Below are positions 43,972 through 52,095 of a stretch of DNA of 64,000 nucleotides, piece after piece. A program made the translations under genes and the position numbers. The stretch's first letter is position 1. Each line of letters begins with the position of its first letter. Source of the DNA: Pseudomaricurvus alcaniphilus (lineage in GTDB: Bacteria; Pseudomonadota; Gammaproteobacteria; Pseudomonadales; Cellvibrionaceae); the NCBI RefSeq assembly GCF_011440395.1, contig NZ_JAAOIX010000001.1, positions 558,001 through 622,000 of the forward strand, read 5' to 3'. The notes beneath the pieces are model-generated. The model worked only from the letters and a program-made list of their open reading frames with translations, was not told the origin of the DNA and searched no databases.

Positions 43972-44871
43972 ATGAACACAGCACAGCAAAAGAAGTTCAA
44001 TTCACTGTACCACAAGCATGTTAGCGCACTGCGCCGGCAGGGCAAAGCGGAACGGACGATCGACTCCTATTCACGCGCTGTTCGACGTATAGCCGAATTC
44101 TGGGATGCCTGTCCCGATACGCTGACCGAGGACCAGCTCGAAACCTACTTCTCGTCCCTGGTTGAGACCCACTCCTGGTCCACCGTCAAGGTGGATCGCA
44201 ATGGATTGCAATTCTTCTACCAGCACGTCCTCAAAAGGGACTGGGTCTGGGTGAATATCGTGAAACCGCCCAGAAAGAAGGTTTTACCCGATATCCTGAC
44301 GTTAAAGGAGATCGAGCGCCTGATCAATGGCACCCGGGAGCTGCGCTACCAGACGTTTATTCTGGTCGCCTTCAGCATGGGGCTACGCCTTGGGGAGGCC
44401 CTGAACCTTCAGGTCGGCGATATCGACGGCGACCGCATGAAGGTGCACATCCGACAGGGCAAGGGTGCCAAAGATCGCTTTGTGACTCTGCCCGAGGCCA
44501 GTCTGATGGCTCTGCGCCGTTATTGGGTCTGTCACCGCAATCCGACGCTGCTCTTTCCCCGGGGCCGCAGCCCCCAGGAGCGAGCACAGGCCACTGTACC
44601 TATGGATCGCGGCGGACTACAGAAGTCCTTCAAGGTCATTCTGCAGGACTGCGGCATCCGCAAGGCGGTCACCATTCACACGCTGCGCCATTGCTATGGC
44701 GCTCACCTGGTCGAAGCCGGTGTGAACTTGCGTGCCATCCAGCACGAAATGGGACACGAATGCCCCAAGACGACGGCACTCTATACCCAATTGACTGAGG
44801 TCACCCAGACCGATACCGACAAGCGCATCAATCGACTCGTGTCGCGAATGCGTATTCGTTGGGGAGACTGA
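43972..44871 (+). CDS. tyrosine recombinase of the IS91 element
   Basis: A 299-residue phage-integrase-family protein. Residues about 8-95 are a SAM-like core-binding domain; the catalytic domain has R139 (MGLRLGEAL), K164 (GKGAKDR), H236-x-x-R239 (HTLRHCYGAH), H262 (MGHECPKTT) and Tyr271 (ALYTQL). It lacks the additional helix of IntI integron integrases, so it is not the integrase of the cassette array. It sits one base before the IS91 transposase start (TGA, G, ATG). GAGGAAT precedes its ATG, with a GTGCTC/GAGCAC hairpin further upstream (43936-43953). Confidence 0.88.
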   Translation: MNTAQQKKFNSLYHKHVSALRRQGKAERTIDSYSRAVRRIAEFWDACPDTLTEDQLETYFSSLVETHSWSTVKVDRNGLQFFYQHVLKRDWVWVNIVKPPRKKVLPDILTLKEIERLINGTRELRYQTFILVAFSMGLRLGEALNLQVGDIDGDRMKVHIRQGKGAKDRFVTLPEASLMALRRYWVCHRNPTLLFPRGRSPQERAQATVPMDRGGLQKSFKVILQDCGIRKAVTIHTLRHCYGAHLVEAGVNLRAIQHEMGHECPKTTALYTQLTEVTQTDTDKRINRLVSRMRIRWGD

Positions 44872-44872
44872 G

Positions 44873-45919
44873 ATGGAACTCGCCGCAATCTTCGAGCGCC
44901 ATCGAGAACACTTCCTGTCTCGCTATGGCAAGACGCTTACCTCCGACCAGCGCTCGGCCTTCCATGCCATTACCGGGTGTCGCACCGGGCAATACGGAGA
45001 GCTGCTGCTGACCTGCCAGGGCTGTCATCACCACGGCACCCGCTACCGATCCTGTGGTCATCGATCCTGCAATCAGTGCCAGCACCAGAGCACTCAGGCC
45101 TGGCTTGATCGCCAGCAACAGAAACTGATACCGGTTAATTATTATCTGGTTACCTTTACCCTGCCGTATGAACTGCGTCAGTTAGCCAGAGCCCACAGTC
45201 GCACGGCGTATACGCTGCTAATACAGTGTGCAGTGGCAACGTTCAAGCGCTTCGGCCTTAATCAAAAGGACTTGAGTGCCGAACTGGGGATGTGTGCCGT
45301 GCTGCATACCCATACCCGACGGCTGGACTACCACCCTCACGTTCACATTGTGGTGCCGGGCGGAGGTGTAAACCGGTCGCGACGGGAATGGCGCAAACTT
45401 CAGGGCGACTACCTGTTCAATGGTCGAGCCCTGGCCGCGGCGTTTCGGGGTGCCCTGCTGCATGCGCTGGCCGGTGCCGGTTTGACGTTGCCAACCACAC
45501 CCAAACGCTGGATCGTCCAGTGCCAGAAAGTCGGTCGCGGCCTGCAGGCCCTGCGATACCTATCTCGCTATCTCTATAAAGGTGTTATCAGCAACCGTAA
45601 CCTGGTGGCGGATACGGGTACACACGTGACATTCCGCTTTCGCGACAGCAAGACCAATGCATTCCATACCCGCACCTTGCCCAGCGAAGAGTTTATAGCC
45701 CTGGTTCTCCAGCATGTGCTGCCGAAAGGATTCCGGCGAGCACGGGACTATGGCTTCTTGCATGGCAATGCCAAAGTACTGCTGCATATCGTGCAATGGG
45801 TGCTTGGGGTTCAAAGGCCAACGCTGAGCGAGCCGGAAAAAGCACACTTTGTCTGTCCACATTGCCAGAGTGAGATGCATGTTTGCGGGTTCAGGGCAGC
45901 TCGCCAGAAACCCGGATAA
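44873..45919 (+). CDS. IS91-family transposase
   Basis: A 348-residue rolling-circle transposase. The N-terminus has a zinc-binding set CQGCHHHGTRYRSCGHRSCNQCQ in part. The HUH motif is in YHPHVHIVVPGGG, and the tyrosines needed for nicking are in RYLSRYLYKGVIS. FRFRDSKTNAFHTRTL and DYGFLHGNAKVLL follow the IS91/ISCR order. The C-terminus adds a second small zinc-like set (FVCPHCQSEMHVCGF). It is co-translated with the recombinase. It reads toward the oriIS-type end at 46.1 kb. Confidence 0.9.
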   Translation: MELAAIFERHREHFLSRYGKTLTSDQRSAFHAITGCRTGQYGELLLTCQGCHHHGTRYRSCGHRSCNQCQHQSTQAWLDRQQQKLIPVNYYLVTFTLPYELRQLARAHSRTAYTLLIQCAVATFKRFGLNQKDLSAELGMCAVLHTHTRRLDYHPHVHIVVPGGGVNRSRREWRKLQGDYLFNGRALAAAFRGALLHALAGAGLTLPTTPKRWIVQCQKVGRGLQALRYLSRYLYKGVISNRNLVADTGTHVTFRFRDSKTNAFHTRTLPSEEFIALVLQHVLPKGFRRARDYGFLHGNAKVLLHIVQWVLGVQRPTLSEPEKAHFVCPHCQSEMHVCGFRAARQKPG

Positions 45920-46113
45920 TACTGGCGTAAAAATAGATCGCCACTCACCAACAGGGAGGGCAAATCCACACAGATGAACATCCAATTTTTAAAGATCGCT
46001 TCCCAGGCGAGGACTCTGCTCGCCTGGACAAAACCCGGTCCAATCCGGTTGGACTCAGGACACTGAAATCAAAATCATTTAATTGCTTATAGAGAGTGCA
46101 AGCATTGGGGCTT

Positions 46114-46170
46114 GTTCAACAATGGGATATGTGGCGGCTCAGCCGCGCCACATATCCTTATTTGTTAGGG
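46114..46170 (-). other. attC recombination site C
   Basis: Minus strand: CCCTAAC (46164-46170), AAATAAGGATATGTGGCG, CGGCTGAGC loop, CGCCACATATCCCATT, core GTTGAAC (46114-46120). It is short (57 bp), with almost perfectly paired stems. The CCCTAAC box contains the stop codon of the upstream cassette gene. Confidence 0.88.
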
Positions 46171-47025
46171 GTTGTACTGATACTCATTTTGCAGGTCATC
46201 CAGTGTTGTAATGTGAATTTTTACTTTTACTTTGTAACGTTTAGCAAAACTTTCTAAGTTATGCTTAAGCATAGCCATCTCGACTTCAGGTGTATCCATT
46301 ACTGCAAATATATGAAGAGTAAAGTTTCTTGGGTCTATTCCTCTAAAACTCTGTGCCGCTAATTCAGACTGTTCAAGAACCTTAGCCAGCCTAGAAGGAT
46401 CTACATGCCTTGCTTTAAACAGCTTTACTTCAACAGCATGCACTTCATCATCATCAATAGCTAAAGCATCGTAAACTGCACGGACATTACTGTCGGGAAA
46501 TTCCAAACGGACATCAGTTTTGAAATTTAGACCAAGCTCTTTAGTCAGTTTGTTTACAGCGAGCTTTTCGGCCAGAGTTACATCAGCCATCAATTGTCGA
46601 TTTCTAATTGAATTAATTTTTGCTGCACTCATGAACTTGTCATGAGTCGATTCAGCCTCTCTCTCATTTTTATCGGTTTTTTCAGTAGCGCTAGATTTTT
46701 CAGCGGAACCCTCGGCTTCGATTTCCTCCACTTCCTCGCGCAATTTATTTCCTTGCTCTTCGGGTGAAGCTTTACCATAAGGATTTACAAAATTCTTTTC
46801 ATCTTTGTAGTCAGATGGTGCATACAGCACTCGATGATTGAAATTGAGAGTCAAAAAGAAGATGCCCACCAGAAAGATGGGAAAGAACATTAAAAACCAA
46901 ATATAGATATTCTGATTATCAGCCTCTATAAATGGCAATACAGTTGTGCCACTTATTTCGGCAATTGCGGCGAAAATGGCAATCACCGTAAGAGGGTTTT
47001 TAATGTGTCCTATTTTTTCGACCAA
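46165..47025 (-). CDS. membrane-anchored PD-(D/E)XK-like nuclease-fold protein (integron-cassette gene)
   Basis: A 286-residue protein. Two membrane helices come first (LTVIAIFAAIAEISGTTVLPF, in part, then IWFLMFFPIFLVGIFFLTL). Residues about 85-130 form a highly charged linker with coiled-coil potential. From about 160 the chain has the spacing of a restriction-endonuclease-like fold, with D186 in YDALAID and E199-x-K201 in AVEVKLF, the minimal PD-(D/E)XK site. It therefore may cut DNA near the membrane. The start is a TTG at 47025 with AGGGG upstream. It is a single gene between attC D and C. The nuclease call is by motif only. Confidence 0.65.
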   Translation of the reverse strand: MVEKIGHIKNPLTVIAIFAAIAEISGTTVLPFIEADNQNIYIWFLMFFPIFLVGIFFLTLNFNHRVLYAPSDYKDEKNFVNPYGKASPEEQGNKLREEVEEIEAEGSAEKSSATEKTDKNEREAESTHDKFMSAAKINSIRNRQLMADVTLAEKLAVNKLTKELGLNFKTDVRLEFPDSNVRAVYDALAIDDDEVHAVEVKLFKARHVDPSRLAKVLEQSELAAQSFRGIDPRNFTLHIFAVMDTPEVEMAMLKHNLESFAKRYKVKVKIHITTLDDLQNEYQYNP

Positions 47026-47069
47026 TGCAGATCCCCTAGATCTCTCAAAGTTATGCAGGGCCTGCCTAG

Positions 47070-47140
47070 ACCCCTAACGCCAGCCATAACCGGAGGCAAA
47101 AAGCGCAGATTTTTGACGTCCGCGTTTATGGCATTGTTAG
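47070..47140 (-). other. attC recombination site D
   Basis: Minus strand: TTCTAAC (47134-47140), AATGCCATAAACGCGGACG, loop, GCCTCCGGTTATGGCT, GGCGTTAGGG with core GTTAGGG (47070-47076). L boxes ATGCCATAA and TTATGGC pair well. Confidence 0.88.
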
Positions 47141-47145
47141 AAATT

Positions 47146-47661
47146 TTAGTGCTTAGCTGTATGATTTTCACCTTCTGGCTCAAAATGAAATTCCTGTTTT
47201 TCACGAAGCTCTTCGAGTGAACCACCAAAAACCTGAAGAGCCTTATTTAGTATTAACTGCACAGACTGTAATCGATCATTTATTAAGTGTTGAGACTCGC
47301 GTAGTTCACTAATAATCCTTTCTCGACCGTCAACGGTTAGAAACTTGTCATGGTTTCTCATAACAAACCCGTGTGTGAGATCATTTCTTGCTTCAACACC
47401 TTCACGGATAAATTGTTCAAAGTTACCTGGCAGTGACAGTTTTTCTCTGAAAACCTTTGCTATTTGACCCAGAGTCTTTTCTGAATACTTGAATGTTGCA
47501 CTTTCAAATGACTCAGCAGTGACTATGTTATCGCTATTGCTTGACAGCAATGATATTAAAAGTAATAGGTTGTTTTCAAAAAGTTGGCACAAATATACTG
47601 CCGTACCCAACTCATACATAATCGGCTTTAGCACTAGATGCTGAGAACTATTTGTTTCCAT
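47146..47661 (-). CDS. HEPN-like protein (integron-cassette gene)
   Basis: A 171-residue all-helical protein. R92-x4-H97 in VEARNDLTHGF matches the RN-x3-H form of HEPN ribonuclease active sites, and the surrounding helices (GQIAKVFREKL, EQFIREGVEA, then SELRESQHLINDRLQSVQLIL) fit an antiparallel four-helix bundle. HEPN proteins often act as RNases or toxins. The start codon has no strong Shine-Dalgarno sequence. It shares a cassette with the 94-aa gene 29 bp upstream (47691-47975), as a possible two-gene module. The assignment rests on motif and helix pattern alone. Confidence 0.6.
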   Translation of the reverse strand: METNSSQHLVLKPIMYELGTAVYLCQLFENNLLLLISLLSSNSDNIVTAESFESATFKYSEKTLGQIAKVFREKLSLPGNFEQFIREGVEARNDLTHGFVMRNHDKFLTVDGRERIISELRESQHLINDRLQSVQLILNKALQVFGGSLEELREKQEFHFEPEGENHTAKH

Positions 47662-47690
47662 GTGAATTTAATGATCCAGGGTTTTGATAA

Positions 47691-47975
47691 TTACGAAAAT
47701 AATGACTTTAAGAAGTTGCTAACGGGAGATTTGTTGTATTCGATTAGTTGAAATTCAATTTCCTCGGCAGTTGGCTCCGTTTTGCTTGAGAAGAATGGTT
47801 TATTTGAACCACTAATATGAACCTCATAAAATACATTTTCATCGTTATTTGCCTCAAATCGCTTCCGACCATAAACGAGAAGATCTTCTTCATCAGGTAC
47901 ATGACGGCATTGAAAAACAGTTAATTTTGTACCTCTTATTTCGAGTTGTTCCCACAAGCCATGAGTTGTGTACAT
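47691..47975 (-). CDS. small soluble protein (integron-cassette gene)
   Basis: A 94-residue protein with a beta-rich N-terminal half (WEQLEIRGTKLTVFQC) and a charged C-terminus with a helical end (AEEIEFQLIEYN, then SNFLKSLF). I do not recognise a family. GGAGG precedes the ATG, which lies 14 bp after the attC core GTTAGAA. It lies 29 bp upstream of the HEPN-like gene in the same cassette, so a partner (e.g. antitoxin) is possible but unproven. Confidence 0.65.
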   Translation of the reverse strand: MYTTHGLWEQLEIRGTKLTVFQCRHVPDEEDLLVYGRKRFEANNDENVFYEVHISGSNKPFFSSKTEPTAEEIEFQLIEYNKSPVSNFLKSLFS

Positions 47976-47988
47976 ATTTCCTCCAGAT

Positions 47989-48087
47989 TTCTAACGCCTC
48001 AATGTGCGGCCGAAATGTAGCAGCGAAGCTGCGGAATGTAGGTCCAGCCCCAGCTTGCTGGGGCGATGCACCATTGACTTGTTAAAT
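47989..48087 (-). other. attC recombination site E
   Basis: Minus strand: ATTTAAC (48081-48087), AAGTCAATGGTGC, long imperfect stem with GCAGC/GCTGC, GGCCGCACATTGAGGC, core GTTAGAA (47989-47995). Paired boxes TCAATG and CATTGA flank the stem, 99 bp in total. Confidence 0.88.
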
Positions 48088-48093
48088 GTGGGG

Positions 48094-48333
48094 CTAGCTA
48101 GTGAGCACATAGTGACCACCGTAACATAGGGCCATCAAGAAAAAAGTGATTTTGCCGTAGAAGCACCATTCCCTTGCTCTTGTATCCTGCTTCGAATATT
48201 CGAGGAACCAATAGGGTACCAATATGTAATAACTCTGCTTCTTTTCATCCTCAGAGTCAGCGTACGCGCAGATGCTAAAGATGAAGTAAGGCAGACTTAA
48301 AAATATTCCGATTCCTAGAATCACTCTATCCAT
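48094..48333 (-). CDS. small membrane protein (integron-cassette gene)
   Basis: A 79-residue protein with two hydrophobic segments (VILGIGIFLSLPYFIFSICAY, in part, then ITFFLMALCYGGHYVL) and a polar loop with Asp/Glu/Lys between. No family is recognised. Its ATG follows the core heptamer GTTAAAT at 48341-48347 by seven bases, without a Shine-Dalgarno sequence, which fits the first cassette in the array. AttC E follows it after 6 bp. Confidence 0.6.
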   Translation of the reverse strand: MDRVILGIGIFLSLPYFIFSICAYADSEDEKKQSYYILVPYWFLEYSKQDTRAREWCFYGKITFFLMALCYGGHYVLTS

Positions 48334-48340
48334 GGTTTAC

Positions 48341-48725
48341 ATTTAACATTTATATCAGCATCACAACGACGCTGATTCCCCACATTCTGAAAATACCACC
48401 ACAAAGGCGGCAGCAACCAAACCACCACCCATCACGCCAATATTGCCCATCAATCACCTACCAGGCCAACTCCCGCCACCTACAACTACACACCACCCAC
48501 ACCCCAAACCATAGCCAACCCAATGGCATCCCCCCAAAAAAAGGAAACCCAAACACAAAAAAGCTAAAAACCCCGGAGCACCATTCCCTGTGTCCTAACA
48601 GACAAAACCATCGAAGAGAAACGCGCCCGTTAAACCACCCAGGCGCGCTTATTACAATTCACAAAATTCAACCGCCAAATACTAACCCATGGCAAACATC
48701 TGAGCAATGCAACAACACCCCTGCC
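48341..48725. other. array boundary and non-coding stretch next to the permease gene
   Basis: GTTAAAT (48341-48347, minus strand) is the leading core site. Beyond it ATTTATATCAGCATCA and an ATCAGC/GCTGAT inverted repeat (48354-48376) could be an attI-like or older attC remnant. The remaining 350 bp up to the permease stop are A/C-rich and hold no gene. This segment occurs again, decayed, at 35.55 and 39.87 kb. Confidence 0.5.
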
Positions 48726-51212
48726 CTAACCAAACTCCTGCAAAATCATCGCCGGTGATGTGGTCACCACTCGCCGGCAAGCAAACACACCCATGGCCCC
48801 GATCACCAGCGGCGTAAACGCCAAACCAAACAGCCACAACTCAGGGTGGGATTGCGGCTCAATCTGCAGCATCCACTTCTGCACTGACCAGAGCATCAAC
48901 TCCGCACCCGCCACCGCCATCACACCAGCGCATAAACCCAGCAAACTGAACTCGGCCCAGAGGCTGCCGAGCAGGCGCGAGCGACTGCTGCCCATGGCGC
49001 GCAGCAGTGCCACTTCCTGCATGCGCTCGTCGATGCCGGCGCTGACCGAGGCCCACATCACCATAAAGCCGGCGATCAATACCAGCCACAGCATCCACTC
49101 GATGCCTTCGCTAACCTGGATGATAATCGACTGGATCTGGGCGATGACGCGGTCCATTTCGATCACCAGTACGGTGGGGAAGCGCAGCAGTATATCGTTG
49201 ACCACCAGTTTGTCGCCGGGGGCGACGAACACGCTGGTGAGGTACATGGGGGAGAACTGGTCCAGCGCGCCGGGGGAGAACAGGAAGTAGAAGTTGGGGT
49301 TCATACTGTCCCACTGCACGGTGCGCACACTGGCCACTTCGGCGTTGAGTTCCAGCCCGCCCACGCTGAAGCGCAACTGGTCGCCGGGTTGCACGCCCAG
49401 CTCCTCGGCCACTTCCGCTTCCAGTGACACGCCAACCTGATCGGGGTCGTGCTGCCATTGATCCCACCACTGGCCTTGCACCAGTTTGTTGTCGGCGCCC
49501 AGTTGGCTGGCCCAGCTGAGGTTGTTTTCCCGCCGCAATACCCCCACTTGCTGGCGCTGCCGTTCATCCGGCTTGGCGCCGTTGATGTGGGTCAGTCGCG
49601 CCCGCACCATGGGGTACATGGGCTGGGGCTGCAGTTGGCGCGCGGCCAGCAGTTGTTGTACTTCATCCACCTCGTGGGGGGCGATGTTCAACAGGAAGTG
49701 ATTGGGCGCCCCTTCCGGCAGTTGCTGTTGCCAGTCTTCCAGCAGCGAAGTACGCACGCCGATCAGGGTCAGCAACAGCATCACCGCCAGGGCGAACACC
49801 AGCATCTGGATGAGGCTGTGGTGGCGGTTTCTTTTCAGGGCTGAGAGGGCCAGGCGCCAGCTGCCACCGAGGCGCTTCAGGGTTTCGGCGCTGCGCAACA
49901 GCAGTGCCGCCAGGCCGCCGCCCACGGCCACCAGCATCAGGATGGCCGCGGCGGTAATACCCAGCAGGCGCAGGTCGGCGCTGAACAGCCCCACCAGCAA
50001 CAGCATGGCCAACAGGCCCAGCAGGGCCTGGGCGTAATAGTGCACGCTGTTGACCGGCAGTTCCCGGCGCAGGATTTTGATCGGCGGTATCGTCGGCAGG
50101 TGCCACAGGGGCGGCAACACAAACGCCGCCAGGCAGACCATGCCGGTGACCACCCCGGGCCAATAGGCGTGCCAACTGGCGTCCGCCAGCGCCAGCGGGA
50201 ACAGCGCCGCCAGGCTCTCGGCGATCAACCGCTGCAGCAGCTCGCCCAACAGCAGGCCGACCAGCGCGGTGATGGCACCCAGCACCAGCAGTTGCACGAG
50301 AAAGAGTTTGCTGATGGCGGCACGACTGCAACCGAGGCTCTTGATCAGCGCCACCTGTTCCACCTGGCGGCCGGCGAAACGGCGCGCGGCCATGGCAATG
50401 GCGACACCGGCCAGCAGCACCGCAATCATCGAGGCCAGCAACAGAAACTTGCGCCCGGTCTCCATGGAGCGCGCCAGCCCCCGCTGGCTGGATTCGATAT
50501 CCACCAGTTTCTGGTGTTCGGTAAGCAGTGGTTCGAGTACCGCCTGCAGTTGCTCCAACGGTGCGCGCTCGGCGGCCAGCAACAGCCGGTACTTGACCCG
50601 GCTGCCCGGCTGCACCACTTCGGTGGCGGCCATGTCTTCGTAGTTCATCATCACCCTGGCGCCGATGGCAGAAAAGCCGCCGCCGCGGTCGGGCTCGTTG
50701 ATCACCACCCGGGATACTTGCAGCTCCAGTTCGCCCACCTGGATGCTGTCGCCCAACTCAATATTGAGCAGCGGCAACAGGCGCGAGTCAACCCACACTT
50801 CTCCGGGCGCCGGGATGCCGCCGGCCACTTCGATGTCGTCGGGGTCGGTGGCGAACTTGCGCTTGCTGATGGTGAGCTTGCCCAGCAGCGGGTAGCCGCT
50901 GCTCACTGCTTTCACGGACGACAGGTGCATCTGTTCGCCGGCAAACACCATGGAGGAGAACTCCGCGGTGCGCGCAGTGCGCACGCCTGCCTCGGCGGCG
51001 TACTGCGACCACTCGGCGGGCAATGGCTGGCTGCTTTGCGCCGCCAAGTTGGCGCCGAGCAGGGTTTGGCTCTGGGCTTCCAGGGCAAACTGCAGGCGTT
51101 CGGTGAGGATGGCGATGGCCGATACCACGGTGACGGCCAACACCAGCGCCGCCGCCAGGATGCGCAACTCGCCGCCGCGCCAGTTGCGCCACAACAGGCG
51201 CAGGGCTAACAC
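48726..51212 (-). CDS. ybbP: FtsX-family ABC transporter permease, YbbP-like
   Basis: An 828-residue inner-membrane permease. The N-terminal helix (LRILAAALVLAVTVVSAIAIL) is followed by a large periplasmic domain, then three helices near residues 260-360, a second segment of helices near 400-440, another periplasmic domain, and three C-terminal helices with the FtsX/MacB signature (GIDERMQEVALLRAMGSSR). The family exports lipids or lipoprotein-like substrates with an ATPase; the substrate is unknown. The GTG start at 51212 overlaps the end of the ATPase gene by 7 bp. Its 3' end has been copied elsewhere in this window. Confidence 0.9.
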   Translation of the reverse strand: MLALRLLWRNWRGGELRILAAALVLAVTVVSAIAILTERLQFALEAQSQTLLGANLAAQSSQPLPAEWSQYAAEAGVRTARTAEFSSMVFAGEQMHLSSVKAVSSGYPLLGKLTISKRKFATDPDDIEVAGGIPAPGEVWVDSRLLPLLNIELGDSIQVGELELQVSRVVINEPDRGGGFSAIGARVMMNYEDMAATEVVQPGSRVKYRLLLAAERAPLEQLQAVLEPLLTEHQKLVDIESSQRGLARSMETGRKFLLLASMIAVLLAGVAIAMAARRFAGRQVEQVALIKSLGCSRAAISKLFLVQLLVLGAITALVGLLLGELLQRLIAESLAALFPLALADASWHAYWPGVVTGMVCLAAFVLPPLWHLPTIPPIKILRRELPVNSVHYYAQALLGLLAMLLLVGLFSADLRLLGITAAAILMLVAVGGGLAALLLRSAETLKRLGGSWRLALSALKRNRHHSLIQMLVFALAVMLLLTLIGVRTSLLEDWQQQLPEGAPNHFLLNIAPHEVDEVQQLLAARQLQPQPMYPMVRARLTHINGAKPDERQRQQVGVLRRENNLSWASQLGADNKLVQGQWWDQWQHDPDQVGVSLEAEVAEELGVQPGDQLRFSVGGLELNAEVASVRTVQWDSMNPNFYFLFSPGALDQFSPMYLTSVFVAPGDKLVVNDILLRFPTVLVIEMDRVIAQIQSIIIQVSEGIEWMLWLVLIAGFMVMWASVSAGIDERMQEVALLRAMGSSRSRLLGSLWAEFSLLGLCAGVMAVAGAELMLWSVQKWMLQIEPQSHPELWLFGLAFTPLVIGAMGVFACRRVVTTSPAMILQEFG

Positions 51213-51907
51213 GAGCTGGTCTCCGCGGCCGCCAAGGGCGCCTCCTCCGCTTCCAGCACCCGGCCCGCCTGCAGGGCCAGTTGCTTGCCGCAGTGCTGCG
51301 CCAGGCGCTGTTCATGGGTGACCAGTACCAGGGTGGTGCCCTGCTGCTGGTTCAGCTCAAACAACAATTCGATAATGTGATGGCCGGTGGCGGTGTCGAG
51401 GTTGCCGGTGGGTTCGTCAGCGAACAGGATCTTCGGTTGACTGACAAACGCCCGGGCGATGGCCACCCGTTGCTGTTCGCCGCCGGACAACTGCTTGGGG
51501 AAATGGGTCAAGCGGGCACTCAGGCCCACCTGCTCCAGAATCGCTTCGGCTTTCGCCTTGGCCCCGGCAGTACCGCGCAGCTCCAGCGGCAGCATCACGT
51601 TTTCCAGCGCGGTGAGGCCGGGCAGCAACTGGAACGACTGGAACACAAAACCCACTATGTCGGAGCGCACCTGGGCCCGCCCCTCCTCGCTCAGGGCAGT
51701 GAGTTCCTTGCCGCCGAGCCAGACCTGGCCGGAGCTGGGTACATCCAACCCCGCCAGGATACCCAGCAGGGTCGACTTGCCGGAGCCGGAGGCGCCGGTA
51801 ATGGCCAGGCTCTCGCCGGCCTGCACCTGCAGGGAGACTTCGTCGAGAATACTGAGGCTGCCGGCGGCAGTGGTAACGCGCTTGCTAATGGCGGTGGCTT
51901 TTAACAT
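51206..51907 (-). CDS. ybbA: ABC transporter ATP-binding protein, YbbA-like
   Basis: A 233-residue MacB/LolD-type ATPase: Walker A GASGSGKST (about 39-47), Q-loop FVFQSFQLLPGLTALENV, signature LSGGEQQRVAIARA, Walker B ILFADEPTGNLD and switch His in LVTHEQRL. It is the partner of the downstream FtsX-like permease (overlapping genes). Its start is divergent from tesA, with 188 bp between, the arrangement seen in E. coli and Pseudomonas. Confidence 0.92.
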   Translation of the reverse strand: MLKATAISKRVTTAAGSLSILDEVSLQVQAGESLAITGASGSGKSTLLGILAGLDVPSSGQVWLGGKELTALSEEGRAQVRSDIVGFVFQSFQLLPGLTALENVMLPLELRGTAGAKAKAEAILEQVGLSARLTHFPKQLSGGEQQRVAIARAFVSQPKILFADEPTGNLDTATGHHIIELLFELNQQQGTTLVLVTHEQRLAQHCGKQLALQAGRVLEAEEAPLAAAETSSC

Positions 51908-52095
51908 AGAAGCAACTTATAAACGATTTGTGGATAATGACCGTATTATGGTCTGCTAAAGCAGTAAAATTAAATACCTGCGGTAAACGCGTACACTTTA
52001 TTACGGTTTTACTGTCTTACACTGTTACTGACTACCAGTGAGCCCTGCTCGATACTGAGCGAGGCCCGTTAAAATAGCGATCAAGGAATAGCTAC

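Larger units (their letters stand above)
43875..46113 (+). mobile_element. IS91-family element with tyrosine-recombinase partner
   Basis: It lies exactly between GTTGAAC (attC B) and GTTCAAC (attC C), so both edges touch the GAAC/GTTC tetranucleotide that IS91 elements use. The left (terIS-side) end has GCCGC-TAC-GCGGC (43878-43890). The right (oriIS-side) has CCAGGCGAG-loop-CTCGCCTGG (46003-46027) and CAAGC-ATTGGG-GCTTG at the very edge (46099-46114). It contains two genes, a tyrosine recombinase and an IS91 transposase. No flanking target duplication exists, as expected for rolling-circle insertion. Confidence 0.8.

Noticed and set aside
44105-44115. TGCCTGTCC word in the recombinase gene
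   Set aside because: It lies in coding sequence of a different element and has no hairpin or neighbours.
44372-44798. Frames inside the tyrosine recombinase gene
   Set aside because: They are shadows in other frames of a gene with all catalytic residues in place.
43972-44871. Idea that this recombinase is the integron integrase
   Set aside because: It lacks the IntI-specific insertion and is coupled by one base to an IS91 transposase, within the element's ends.
49663-51209. Long plus-strand frames over the permease gene
   Set aside because: High-GC antisense frames of a well-supported permease; products are Gln/Arg/Pro-rich without motifs.
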